Assembly: GCF_003626655.1 (NCBI RefSeq)
Contig: NZ_RBAN01000011.1
Location: forward strand, 1 to 64,000
Length of the DNA: 64,000 bases
DNA from: Micromonospora costi
GTDB lineage: Bacteria; Actinomycetota; Actinomycetes; Mycobacteriales; Micromonosporaceae
Reading direction: 5' to 3'
Each line of letters begins with the position of its first letter. The first letter of the stretch is position 1. A program made the translations under genes and the position numbers. Below the pieces are notes generated by a model. That model worked only from the letters and a program-made list of their open reading frames with translations. It was not told the DNA's origin and did no database searches. This document shows positions 15,419 through 24,177 of the stretch, piece after piece.

Positions 15419-15777
15419 GTGGCGATGTCCGGGTACGGCAGGGCGAAGTGGGCCAGCCGGGCTCCGTAGTACTTCTGGTACTCCAGCGGCTCGGTGTTGT
15501 CCCGCTCGAACATCGCGATGAACAGTGTGAGCGTCAGGAACGGGTGCGCGCCCAGCTCGAAGAGCTTCACGTGGTCGTGGGTGGCCAACGCCTCGCGTTC
15601 GGCCTCGTCGAAGCGCAGCCAGGTGCTCGCCTCCCCGGTGTGGCAGTTGAGCACCGCGTTGGCGCGCTCGGCCTCCCACCAGGCCACCAGCTCGCGCGGC
15701 TCGCTCCGGTAGCGCTCGACCAGCTCCGGGTCCCGGTCCACCGTGTAGAGGAACTTGTTCAGCAGGTACCTGCTCAT
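15415..15777 (-). CDS. LigA-like small subunit of a class III extradiol dioxygenase
   Basis: A 120-aa helical protein of the LigA (protocatechuate 4,5-dioxygenase alpha chain) family: NKFLYTVDRDPELVERYR at the start, and a later segment around LATHDHVKLFELGAHPFLTLTLF. It caps the active site of the partner beta chain rather than binding iron. Its ATG overlaps the stop of the ligB-like gene as ATGA, so the two chains are co-translated. Confidence 0.8.
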   Translation of the reverse strand: MSRYLLNKFLYTVDRDPELVERYRSEPRELVAWWEAERANAVLNCHTGEASTWLRFDEAEREALATHDHVKLFELGAHPFLTLTLFIAMFERDNTEPLEYQKYYGARLAHFALPYPDIAT

Positions 15778-16637
15778 GCCGGCGCTCCGTTCGGGTACCA
15801 GGTGAAGTAGGCCTCCATGGTGTGGAACAGGTCGAGGGTGTCGACGTGGTCGGCCTTGGCGCCGGCTCCGGCCACGCCCATCATGAGCATGAAGTCCATG
15901 AAGCCGTGGGTGGCGTTGCCCGGGGCGTGCAGGCTGTCCAGGGTGACCTCGCGCAGGCACCCGTCCAGGTCGCCGGTGGCGATCCACTCGACGGCCCGCC
16001 GGTCGAACTCCGGGTCCGGCCCGTGCGGCCCGAACTGCCGCGGCCCGCCCAGCTCCAGCGACAGGTGGCCGGTGCCGATGATCGCCACGCGCAGGTGCGA
16101 CGGCCACTGCTCGACGATCTCCCGGATCGCCTGCCCGAGCTGGACGAAGCGTTTCGGCTGCGGCAGCGGCGGCGCGAAGATGTTCGTGTAGATCGGCACG
16201 ATCGGCAGGTCCGCCTCGGGGCGCAGCGTGACGATCGGGCAGGTGATGCTGTGGTCGATCCGCAGCTCGTTGCTGAACGCAAGGTCGAACCCGGCGTCCA
16301 GGCCCGCCCGCAGGATGTGCGCCGACAGGTCCTCCTGGCCCGTGAGCAGCATCCGCGGCAGGCCGAACTCGCGTTCCTCGTTGTACCAGTTCGCGTCGTA
16401 GAAGGGCGCCTTGCCGACCAGGAACTGCGGCATGTTGTCGAGCCAGAGCTGGTGGAAGTGGTCGGAGCCGACCATCACCAGCACGTCGGGGTTGGCCCGC
16501 GTCAGGGTCTCGCGGAAGGCGAGGATCTTGCGGGTCCACTCGTCGGCGAACGGCGGCCGGTCCTCGCCGGTCGCGGTGCTGGCCCGGTAGTAGAAGGGGT
16601 GGTGGGTGGAGGCGATGACCGCGACGACGGTGGCCAT
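15774..16637 (-). CDS. LigB-like catalytic subunit of a class III extradiol ring-cleavage dioxygenase
   Basis: A 287-aa non-haem Fe(II) dioxygenase. His12 and His13 (STHHPFYY), His60/His62 (GSDHFHQ) and the likely catalytic His191 (IGTGHLSLELGG) match the LigB pattern. Family members open catechol-type rings (protocatechuate 4,5-, gallate, methylgallate); sequence alone does not fix the substrate. Start ATG 16637 follows AAGGAGCGG. Coupled to the LigA-like chain, and 28 bp after the citryl-CoA-lyase-like gene. Confidence 0.8.
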   Translation of the reverse strand: MATVVAVIASTHHPFYYRASTATGEDRPPFADEWTRKILAFRETLTRANPDVLVMVGSDHFHQLWLDNMPQFLVGKAPFYDANWYNEEREFGLPRMLLTGQEDLSAHILRAGLDAGFDLAFSNELRIDHSITCPIVTLRPEADLPIVPIYTNIFAPPLPQPKRFVQLGQAIREIVEQWPSHLRVAIIGTGHLSLELGGPRQFGPHGPDPEFDRRAVEWIATGDLDGCLREVTLDSLHAPGNATHGFMDFMLMMGVAGAGAKADHVDTLDLFHTMEAYFTWYPNGAPA

Positions 16638-16665
16638 GGCCGCTCCTTCCGGGGGTGGGGGAGGC

Positions 16666-17436
16666 TCAGGGTTCGTAGACGGCGTTGCGGTCGACCGTCT
16701 GGTAGATCCGCATGCCGAGGGGCCGGCGCCGCTCCTCGGCGAGGTGGCCGAGCAGCCCCGCGGCGCGGGCCAGCAGGGCGAAGCCGCGCAGCAGGTCGAC
16801 CGGGAGACCGAGGTCGGCGAGCGCCGCGCCGCAGACGCCGGCGCCGTTGAGCGGCAGCGTGCGGCCGAGCACCTGCGGGTGCACGCGGCCGATCGCCTCG
16901 AACAGCCGCAGGTGCGGCCCACGCAGGCCCTCCTCGTCCGCGATGCGGATCAGCGCCGGCGTACGCGGGTCCTGCTCCTTGTGGACGGGGTGGCCGAGCC
17001 CCGGGACGAGCCGCCGCTCCCGGCGGGCCCGGGTCACCGTGTCGAGTGCGAGGGCGTCGTAGTCGGTCACCTCGCCGGCCTGCGCGAGGGTGTCGGCGAG
17101 GAACCGTCCACAGTCCTCGGTCACGCCGAGGAAGCGGGACCCGCCGCCGAGCAGACCGGCCGCGAGCGCACCCTGCAACGCCTCGGGCGCGGACACGTAC
17201 GTGAGTCGCGCCGCGATGGCGGTCGGGGTGAAGCCGTGGTCGGCGAGCGCCACGAGGACCGCCTCGAAGACGCGTACCTCGCCCCGGGTGGGGCGGCGGC
17301 CGGCCACCAGCCAGTACGCCAGCTCACCGAACCCGACCGTGCCCATCAGATCGCCGGCCAGGTCCTGGCCCAGCAGCGAGATGGTGGTCGGATCGGACGT
17401 GCCGATGCCGGTCGGGAAGGTCAGCTCCTCAGCCAC
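16666..17436 (-). CDS. Citryl-CoA lyase / citrate-synthase-fold enzyme
   Basis: A 256-aa protein matching only the core of citrate synthase: the GLGHPVHKEQDPR segment with the active-site His, and a C-terminal R-rich IYQTVDRNAVYEP end. This short form is annotated as citryl-CoA lyase in many bacteria; it splits a citrate-like CoA ester into an acyl-CoA and a keto acid (family knowledge). GTG 17436 is preceded by GAGGAGAT and overlaps the upstream CoA-transferase gene by 16 nt. Pairing with a CoA-transferase gives activation followed by cleavage. Confidence 0.7.
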   Translation of the reverse strand: MAEELTFPTGIGTSDPTTISLLGQDLAGDLMGTVGFGELAYWLVAGRRPTRGEVRVFEAVLVALADHGFTPTAIAARLTYVSAPEALQGALAAGLLGGGSRFLGVTEDCGRFLADTLAQAGEVTDYDALALDTVTRARRERRLVPGLGHPVHKEQDPRTPALIRIADEEGLRGPHLRLFEAIGRVHPQVLGRTLPLNGAGVCGAALADLGLPVDLLRGFALLARAAGLLGHLAEERRRPLGMRIYQTVDRNAVYEP

Positions 17437-18557
17437 GCGCGGATCTCCTCGCCGTGTTCGTCGAGCCCGGGCGGCGGCAGCTCGTACCGGGCCGGGGTGT
17501 CGGAGAACGTGATGGGGTTGCGGACGCCGGGCACGTCGCCGACGGTGACGACGGGGTCCAGGCCCAGCTCCGCGGCGAGGGCGACCCCGCCATCGATGGT
17601 GTTGATGGGCGCGCACGGCACCCCGGCGGCGAGCAGGTCCCGGAACCACTCGTCCTTCGTCCGCTTCCCGAGCCGCTCCACGAGCAGCGGTCGCAACTGC
17701 TCCCGGTTGGCGGTGCGGTCCTGGTTGCGGCCGAAGCGGGGGTCGTCGGGCAGGTCGGGCAGCCCGAGCACCTGGCAGAGCTTGCGGAACTGCCCGTCGT
17801 TGCCGGCGATGACGATCAACTCGCCGTCGGCGGTGGGCAGCGGCTCGTACGGGAAGAGGCTCGGGTGCGCGTTGCCCATCCGGAAGGGCACCGTGCCGCC
17901 CGCCACGTAGCCGCTGGAGTGGTTGACGAGCCCGGACAGCGCGGAGCTGAGCAGGTTCACCTCGACGTGCTGGCCGCGCCCGCCGGCCCCGCGGCGGTGC
18001 AGCGCGGCGAGGATGCCGATGCTTGCGTGGAGCCCCGCCATCACGTCGAAGACGGAGATGCCGGCCCGGTACGGCGGGCCGTCCGGGTCACCGGTGAGGC
18101 TCATGAGGCCGGAGATGGCCTGCACCATCAGGTCGTAGCCGGGGTAGTCGGCGCCCGCGCCGGTGCCGAAACCGCTGATGCTCGCGTACACGATCCTCTC
18201 GTTGCCGGCGGCGACGGTGTCGTAGTCCAGGCCGAACCGGGCCAGGCCGCCGGGGCGGAAGTTCTCGATCATCACGTCGGCGCGACGGGCCAGCTCCCGC
18301 GCGGCCGCGAGGTCGTCCGGGTCCTTGAGGTCGAGGGCGACAGACCGCTTGTTGCGGTTGATGCCGAGGTAGTACGTCGAGACGCCCTCGCGGGTCGGCG
18401 GCATCCAGGTGCGGGTGTCGTCACCGCCTGGGCTCTCCACCTTGACGACGTCCGCGCCGAGATCGGCCAGGAGCATCGTCGCGTAGGGGCCCGCGAGGAT
18501 CCGGGAGAAGTCCGCGACGAGGAGGCCGGCCAACGGCCCCGACGAGTGGTGCACCAT
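17421..18557 (-). CDS. CaiB/BaiF family (class III) CoA-transferase
   Basis: A 378-aa protein with the family N-terminus (LLVADFSRILAGPYATMLLADLGADVVKVE) and the catalytic Asp region (GYDLMVQAISGLMSLTG; Asp at about 151). It should transfer CoA to a carboxylic acid. It is the first gene of the leftward operon, directly facing the amidohydrolase operon. Its start lies 16 bp from a CGGAC-N4-GTCCG palindrome. A much longer open frame through the neighbouring genes is an antisense artefact. Confidence 0.8.
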   Translation of the reverse strand: MVHHSSGPLAGLLVADFSRILAGPYATMLLADLGADVVKVESPGGDDTRTWMPPTREGVSTYYLGINRNKRSVALDLKDPDDLAAARELARRADVMIENFRPGGLARFGLDYDTVAAGNERIVYASISGFGTGAGADYPGYDLMVQAISGLMSLTGDPDGPPYRAGISVFDVMAGLHASIGILAALHRRGAGGRGQHVEVNLLSSALSGLVNHSSGYVAGGTVPFRMGNAHPSLFPYEPLPTADGELIVIAGNDGQFRKLCQVLGLPDLPDDPRFGRNQDRTANREQLRPLLVERLGKRTKDEWFRDLLAAGVPCAPINTIDGGVALAAELGLDPVVTVGDVPGVRNPITFSDTPARYELPPPGLDEHGEEIRAWLRS

Positions 18558-18572
18558 ATCTCCGTCCGTCCT

Positions 18573-18588
18573 GCGGACATCCGTCCGC
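18573..18588. promoter_or_regulatory. Operator candidate 1: GCGGAC-ATCC-GTCCGC
   Basis: A perfect 6-4-6 palindrome 16 bp upstream of the CoA-transferase start. Its core CGGAC-N4-GTCCG recurs at 18709-18722 near the opposite promoter. It is probably bound by the cluster's IclR regulator, or another dimeric regulator (inference). Confidence 0.6.
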
Positions 18589-18708
18589 CACCACAGCTTC
18601 GCGCCCCGACCGTGGCGTGTCAACGGCGTCTTCACTGCGCGGAAACGCGGGTATTGACACGGCCGGTGACCGGGACCACACTTGCGCCACCCGGGAGTGC
18701 CCGCACAG

Positions 18709-18722
18709 CGGACAACAGTCCG
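18709..18722. promoter_or_regulatory. Operator candidate 2: CGGAC-AACA-GTCCG
   Basis: A perfect 5-4-5 palindrome, 31 bp upstream of the amidohydrolase start and 135 bp from the matching palindrome at 18574-18587. Two identical half-site arrangements in one 195-bp divergent gap argue for coordinated control of both catabolic operons. Confidence 0.6.
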
Positions 18723-18752
18723 GAGATCTGTACCCGGAAAGGATGGGTGGCG

Positions 18753-20189
18753 ATGAGCGCAACCGACCGGCCGGTGCTCCTCCGTAACGGCCTGGTTCTC
18801 ACCATGGACGACGCGCACACGGTGCTGCCCCGCGCCGACGTGCTGGTCGTCGGCGACCGGATCGCGGAGGTCGGCACCGGCCTCACCGCGCCCGAGGGCG
18901 CCCTGGAGATCGACGCCACCGGCGGCATCGTCATGCCCGGCATGGTCGACACCCACCGGCACATGTGGCAGACCGCCATGCGCGGGTACGGCGCCGACTG
19001 GACCCTGACCCAGTACTTCGTCTGGTACTACCTCGAATCCGGCAGGCTCTTCCGGCCCGAGGACGTGTACGCGGGCAACCTGCTCGCCGCGATCGAGGCC
19101 GTCGACGCCGGCGTCACCACCACCGTCGACTGGTCGCACGGCCTCCAGACACCCGACCACGCCGACGCCGCCGTCGATGCCCTGGAGGCGGTGCCCGGAC
19201 GGTTCGTCCTCGCGTACGGCAACATCCAGCAGGGCCCGTGGGAGTGGGCCACCTCGCCGGAGTTCCGGGACTTCCACCGCCGCCGCGTCGACGGCGGCAG
19301 GCTCGCCGGCTTCCAGATGGCCTTCGACGTGACCGGCGACCCCACGTTCCCCGAGAAGGCCGCCTTCGAGGTCGCCCGGGATCTCGGCGTCGCCGTCACC
19401 ACCCACGCCGGCGTCTGGGGCGCCACCAACGACGACGGCATCCGCCTCATGCACGAGCACGGTTTCATGACGCCCTCGACCGTCTACGTGCACGCGGCCA
19501 CGCTGACCCACGACTCGTACAACCGGATCGCCGCCACCGGCGGAAGCGTCTCCGTGTCCACCGAGAGCGAGCAGAGCGCCGGGCAGGGCTACCCGCCCAC
19601 CTGGCAGCTGCGCCACCACGACATCCCGGTGTCGCTGTCCATGGACACGAGCGTGTGGTGGAGCGGCGACCTCTTCTCCGCCATGCGTACGACGCTCGGC
19701 GCCGACCGCTCCCGCGAGCACCTGGAGGCGCACGCCAAGCAGGACACCATCACCCACTGCCACCTGCGCGCCGAGCAGGTCGTGGAGTGGGCCACCCGGG
19801 GCGGCGCCCGCGCCCTCGGCATGGACTCGTCGATCGGCGCCCTCACCCCGGGCCGCCAGGCCGACATCGTGCTGCTCAAGAACGATGCCTCGCCCGTGAT
19901 GTTCCCGATCCTGCACCCGTACGGCCACGTCGCGTTCCAGGCCCAGCGCGGCGACGTGCACACCGTGCTGGTGGGCGGCCGGGTCGTCAAGCGGGACGGC
20001 AGGCTCGTCGGCGTCGACCTCGCCGCCGCCCGGGCCCGGGTGGAGGCCACCGTGGCGCACCTGCGGGACACCCTCGGCGAGGAGGCCTGGCAGCGCGGCA
20101 TGAACCCGGACATCCCCGAGACGAAGATCCTCGAGAATCCGTACCAGTACACCGAGTGGGATGCCGGCTCGGCGCAATGGAAGCATTAG
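18753..20189 (+). CDS. AtzA/TrzN-type amidohydrolase (deaminase-like)
   Basis: A 478-aa metal-dependent hydrolase with the TIM barrel and flanking beta-sandwich of the AtzA/guanine-deaminase group. Metal ligands are readable: His68/His70 (DTHRH), His218 (VTTHAG), His247 (VHAAT) and Asp298 (SMDTS). Such enzymes hydrolyse C-N or C-Cl bonds on N-heterocycles or ring substituents; 8-oxoguanine deaminase is a common but weak label. ATG 18753 follows AAGGATGGGTGG. It is the first gene of a rightward operon that starts opposite the LigAB operon, so it may carry out the first hydrolytic step of the shared pathway (inference). Confidence 0.75.
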   Translation: MSATDRPVLLRNGLVLTMDDAHTVLPRADVLVVGDRIAEVGTGLTAPEGALEIDATGGIVMPGMVDTHRHMWQTAMRGYGADWTLTQYFVWYYLESGRLFRPEDVYAGNLLAAIEAVDAGVTTTVDWSHGLQTPDHADAAVDALEAVPGRFVLAYGNIQQGPWEWATSPEFRDFHRRRVDGGRLAGFQMAFDVTGDPTFPEKAAFEVARDLGVAVTTHAGVWGATNDDGIRLMHEHGFMTPSTVYVHAATLTHDSYNRIAATGGSVSVSTESEQSAGQGYPPTWQLRHHDIPVSLSMDTSVWWSGDLFSAMRTTLGADRSREHLEAHAKQDTITHCHLRAEQVVEWATRGGARALGMDSSIGALTPGRQADIVLLKNDASPVMFPILHPYGHVAFQAQRGDVHTVLVGGRVVKRDGRLVGVDLAAARARVEATVAHLRDTLGEEAWQRGMNPDIPETKILENPYQYTEWDAGSAQWKH

Positions 20190-20192
20190 GGC

Positions 20193-20996
20193 ATGAGTGA
20201 CAACGGAAGGGGCGCCGGACCGGACTTCATCGAGGCGCTGGCCCGCGGCCTCGACGTCCTGCGCTCCTTCCGCCCGGGCTGCCCCGCCACGACGCTCAGT
20301 GATCTCGCCGCGGCCACCGGCCTGGCCCGGCCCACGGTCCGTCGCATCCTCATCACGCTCGAGTCGCTGGGCTACGTCCGCGCCGCCGACCGCGGGTACG
20401 CCCTCACGCCCCGCGTCCTCGACCTGGGCATGGCGTACGTCAACGCGCTGAACATGTGGGACGTCGCCCGCCCCCACATGGAGAAGCTCGTGGCGCAGAC
20501 CCACGAGTCGACGTCGATGGCGCAGCTCGACGGCAGCGACATCGTCTACGTCGCCCGGGTCGCCGTACCCAAGATCGTCACGCTCGCCGTCACGATCGGC
20601 ACCCGCTTCCCGGCCGCGGCCACGTCCATGGGGAAGGTGCTGCTCGCGGCGCTGCCCCCGGCCGCGCTGGCCGGCGTGCTCGCCGAGCCGTCGCGCTCGG
20701 GCATCACGGCGCGCTGGCAGCCGTCGCCGGGTGAGCTGGACGCCGCGCTGCGCGAGGTGCGGGCCAAGGGCTGGGCGCTGGCCGACCAGGACCTCGCGCC
20801 GGGCATCCGGTCGGTCGCCACGGGCGTACGCGACGGCGACGGGCGGGTCGTGGCCGCCATCAACGTGACCGTGCACGCCGCCGAGACCCCGGTGGAGACG
20901 CTGCTCGAGGAGCACCTGCCGAAGCTCCTGCGTACGGCTGCGGACATCAGCCACGACTGGGCGCTCACCGCGTCCGTGCCGGTCGCCACCGGCTGA
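20193..20996 (+). CDS. IclR-family regulator
   Basis: A 267-aa regulator: winged HTH at about residues 10-75 (LSDLAAATGLARPTVRRILITLE) and an IclR effector domain (about 85-255) ending in the ADQDLAPGIRSVATGVRDGDGRVVAAINVT motif. It lies 3 bp after the amidohydrolase stop, so it belongs to the operon it probably controls. IclR proteins commonly sense aromatic acids or glyoxylate-type ligands. The two CGGAC-N4-GTCCG sites are its best candidate targets. Confidence 0.85.
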   Translation: MSDNGRGAGPDFIEALARGLDVLRSFRPGCPATTLSDLAAATGLARPTVRRILITLESLGYVRAADRGYALTPRVLDLGMAYVNALNMWDVARPHMEKLVAQTHESTSMAQLDGSDIVYVARVAVPKIVTLAVTIGTRFPAAATSMGKVLLAALPPAALAGVLAEPSRSGITARWQPSPGELDAALREVRAKGWALADQDLAPGIRSVATGVRDGDGRVVAAINVTVHAAETPVETLLEEHLPKLLRTAADISHDWALTASVPVATG

Positions 20997-21098
20997 CCCG
21001 GCCGCGTCCGCCCCTCGCGGTTCGGCGGCGCGGCCACTAGAGTCGACGGCAGCAATTCCCGTGGATCTATTCGATCGCATCACGGTGAGGAGCCCGCC

Positions 21099-22682
21099 AT
21101 GCAGCCACCCGACGGTGTCGTGGTCACCGGTCCCCGGCACGACCGCTACGAGGAGATCCTCACCCCGCAGGCTCTCGGCTTCCTCGCCGAGCTGCACCGC
21201 GCCTTCGACGCCCGCCGCCGTGATCTGCTCGCCCGCCGCGCCGACCGCGAGGCCGCGCTGGCCGCGGGGGAGTCGCTGGACTTCCTGCCCGACACCCGGC
21301 ACGTCCGCGAGGGCGACTGGGCCGTCGCCCCGCCCGCGCCGGGTCTCGTCGACCGACGGGTGGAGATCACCGGGCCGACCGACCCGAAGATGACGATCAA
21401 CGCGCTCACCTCCGGGGCGAAGGTGTGGCTCGCCGACCTCGAGGACGCCAACACCCCGCTGTGGGAGAACGTGGTCGGCGGCCAGCTCACCCTGCGCGAC
21501 GCCGTCGACCGGACGCTGACCTTCACCTCGCCCGACGGAAGGCGCTACGCCCTCGGCGACGGTGAGCTGGCGACCATCGTGGTCCGCCCGCGCGGCTGGC
21601 ACCTCACCGAGAAGCACATCCTCGTCGACGGCGAACGCGCTTCCGGCAGCCTCGTCGACTTCGGCCTCTACCTCTTCCACTGCGCGCGACGGCAGCTCGA
21701 CCGCGGCAGCGGCCCCTACTTCTACCTGCCCAAGATGGAGAGCCACCAGGAGGCGCGGCTCTGGAACGACGTCTTCCTGTTCGCCCAGGAGCGGCTCGGC
21801 ATCCCCCGGGGGACGATCCGCGCGACGGTGCTCATCGAGACGTACCCGGCGGCGTTCGAGATGGAGGAGATCCTCTACGAGCTTCGGGAGCACTCGGCCG
21901 GCCTCAACGCCGGGCGGTGGGACTTCATGTTCAGCGTCATCAAGAAGTTCCGCACCCGCGGCGCCGACTTCCTGCTGCCCGACCGCAACGCGGTCACCAT
22001 GACCGCACCGTTCATGCGGGCCTACACCGAACTGCTGGTCCGCACCTGCCACCGCCGCGGCGCGCACGCGATCGGCGGCATGGCCGCCTTCATCCCGAGC
22101 CGGCGGGACCCGGAGGTCAACGAGACCGCGCTGGCCAAGGTACGCGAGGACAAGACCCGCGAGGCCGGCGACGGCTTCGACGGCTCCTGGGTGGCACACC
22201 CCGACCTCGTGCCGGTCTGCCGGGAGGTGTTCGACGCGGTCCTCGGCGACCGGCCCCACCAGCTCGACCGCACCCGCGACGACGTCCGCGTCACCGCCGC
22301 CCAGCTGCTGGACGTGCGGAGCACGCGCGGGCGGCGGACCGAGGCGGGCCTGCGCAACGCCATCAGCGTCGGCGTCCAGTACCTGGCGAGCTGGCTGCGC
22401 GGCACCGGCGCCGTCGCCATCTTCAACCTCATGGAGGACGCCGCCACGGCCGAGATCTCCCGGTCGCAGGTGTGGCAGTGGCTGCACGGCGGCGTCACCC
22501 TCGACGACACCGGTGAGAAGGTGGACCGCGCCCTCGTCGAGCGCCTCGCCGACGAGGAGCTGGCGAAACTTTCCGGCGACCCGGCCGACCTGGCCCCCGC
22601 TCGGGCCCTGTTCATGGAGGTCGCCGTAGCCGACGACTTCGTGGACTTCCTGACCCTGCCCGCGTACGAGCGCATGCCCTGA
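21099..22682 (+). CDS. aceB: Malate synthase A
   Basis: A 527-aa enzyme of the malate synthase A family; it condenses glyoxylate with acetyl-CoA to malate. The HSAGLNAGRWDFMFSVIKKF region and the NVVVGGQLTLRDA-type TIM-barrel segments are recognisable, and length is normal for isoform A. A ribosome site GTGAGGAG precedes ATG 21099. It is placed directly before glcDEF, so glycolate can be oxidised to glyoxylate and then fed into the TCA cycle by adjacent genes. Confidence 0.9.
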   Translation: MQPPDGVVVTGPRHDRYEEILTPQALGFLAELHRAFDARRRDLLARRADREAALAAGESLDFLPDTRHVREGDWAVAPPAPGLVDRRVEITGPTDPKMTINALTSGAKVWLADLEDANTPLWENVVGGQLTLRDAVDRTLTFTSPDGRRYALGDGELATIVVRPRGWHLTEKHILVDGERASGSLVDFGLYLFHCARRQLDRGSGPYFYLPKMESHQEARLWNDVFLFAQERLGIPRGTIRATVLIETYPAAFEMEEILYELREHSAGLNAGRWDFMFSVIKKFRTRGADFLLPDRNAVTMTAPFMRAYTELLVRTCHRRGAHAIGGMAAFIPSRRDPEVNETALAKVREDKTREAGDGFDGSWVAHPDLVPVCREVFDAVLGDRPHQLDRTRDDVRVTAAQLLDVRSTRGRRTEAGLRNAISVGVQYLASWLRGTGAVAIFNLMEDAATAEISRSQVWQWLHGGVTLDDTGEKVDRALVERLADEELAKLSGDPADLAPARALFMEVAVADDFVDFLTLPAYERMP

Positions 22683-22710
22683 CGACCGACGCCGCGACGG
22701 GAGGTCGACG

Positions 22711-24177
22711 GTGACCACGACGGACATCCCCGCCCTCGTCGCGGTGCTGCGGGCCGCGCTCGGCGAGGACCAGGTGATCAGCGACCGGCAGGAGCTGCGC
22801 ACCTACGAGTGCGACGGCCTCGCCCAGTACCGGGTGGTCCCGGCCCTCGTGGCCCTGCCCCGCACCGCCGCCGAGTGCGCGGCGACCGTCAGGGCATGCG
22901 TCGACGCCGGCGTGCCCTTCGTGGCACGCGGCTCCGGCACCGGCCTGTCCGGCGGCGCGCTGCCGCACGCCGACGGGGTGCTGGTCGTCACCTCGCAGAT
23001 GCGCGCGATCCGCGAGGTCGCCCCCCTCGACGAGCGGGCCGTCGTCGAACCGGGCGTGATCAACCTGCACGTCAGCCGGGCCGCCGCCCCGTACGGCTAC
23101 CACTACGCGCCGGACCCGTCGAGCCAGCAGGTCTGCTCCATCGGCGGCAACGTCGCGGAGAACTCCGGCGGCGCGCACTGCCTCAAGTACGGCTTCACCA
23201 CCAACCACGTGACCGGGCTGGAGATCGTCACCCCCGACGGCGACCTGGTACGCCTCGGCGGGCGCGCGCCCGACGCGCCCGGCTACGACCTGCTCGGCGC
23301 GTTCGTCGGTTCGGAGGGGACGCTCGGCATCACCACCGAGGTCACGGTGCGGCTCACCCGCTCGCCGGAGTCGGTGCGGACGCTGCTGGCCGGCTTCACG
23401 GGCACGGACGCCGCCGGCGCCGCGACCTCGGCGATCATCGGCGCGGGCGTGGTTCCCGCCGCCATCGAGATGATGGACGCGCTCGCCATCGAGGCGGCCG
23501 AGGCGGCCGTGCGGTGCGGCTACCCACCCGGAGCGGGGGCGGTGCTGATCGTCGAGCTGGACGGCCCGGCCGCCGAGGTCGACGCCCAGTTCGCCGACGT
23601 CGAGCGGCTGTGCCGCGACCACGGCGCCACGGAGATCCGGGTCGCGGCCGACGACGGCGAGCGGGCGCTGATCTGGAAGGGACGCAAGTCGGCCTTCGCC
23701 GCCGTCGGGCGGATCAGCCCGGACTACATCGTCCAGGACGGCGTCATTCCCCGCACCGCGCTGCCCGAGGTGCTGCGCCGCATCGCGGAGATGTCCGCCG
23801 AGCGCGGTGTACGGGTCGCCAACGTCTTCCACGCCGGCGACGGGAACCTGCACCCGCTGGTCCTGTTCGACGACGCCGTCCCCGGCCAGGCCGAGCGGGC
23901 GGAGGAGGTGTCCGGGGCGATCCTCGACATCTGCATCGCGCACGGCGGCTCGATCACCGGCGAGCACGGCGTGGGCGTGGACAAGGTGAGCTACCTGCCG
24001 CGCATGTACGGCGACGACGACCTCGACACCATGCAGTTGCTCCGCTGCGCCTTCGACCCGCGGGGGCTCGCCAACCCCGGCAAGGTCTTTCCGACCCCCC
24101 GGCTGTGCGGCGAGGCGCCCGGCCGCCGCCGGGGCGTCCACCCGCTCCAGGAGGCCGGCCTCGCGGTGGTGTTCTGA
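22711..24177 (+). CDS. glcD: Glycolate oxidase subunit GlcD (FAD-linked)
   Basis: A 488-aa FAD_binding_4 / FAD-oxidase_C protein. The FAD site is around ARGSGTGLSGGALP and SIGGNVAENSGG, and the C-terminal end holds HAGDGNLHPL and GEHGVG. With the next two genes it makes the membrane-associated glycolate (2-hydroxyacid) dehydrogenase. GTG 22711 follows GGGAGG; its stop overlaps the glcE start (TGATG). A D-lactate or other 2-hydroxyacid substrate cannot be ruled out from sequence. Confidence 0.85.
   Translation: MTTTDIPALVAVLRAALGEDQVISDRQELRTYECDGLAQYRVVPALVALPRTAAECAATVRACVDAGVPFVARGSGTGLSGGALPHADGVLVVTSQMRAIREVAPLDERAVVEPGVINLHVSRAAAPYGYHYAPDPSSQQVCSIGGNVAENSGGAHCLKYGFTTNHVTGLEIVTPDGDLVRLGGRAPDAPGYDLLGAFVGSEGTLGITTEVTVRLTRSPESVRTLLAGFTGTDAAGAATSAIIGAGVVPAAIEMMDALAIEAAEAAVRCGYPPGAGAVLIVELDGPAAEVDAQFADVERLCRDHGATEIRVAADDGERALIWKGRKSAFAAVGRISPDYIVQDGVIPRTALPEVLRRIAEMSAERGVRVANVFHAGDGNLHPLVLFDDAVPGQAERAEEVSGAILDICIAHGGSITGEHGVGVDKVSYLPRMYGDDDLDTMQLLRCAFDPRGLANPGKVFPTPRLCGEAPGRRRGVHPLQEAGLAVVF

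Noticed and set aside
17421..22802. A 1793-codon minus-strand frame
   Set aside because: Only its C-terminal 378 codons (the CoA-transferase) show a real family and ribosome site; the rest is antisense to amidohydrolase, IclR and malate synthase genes.
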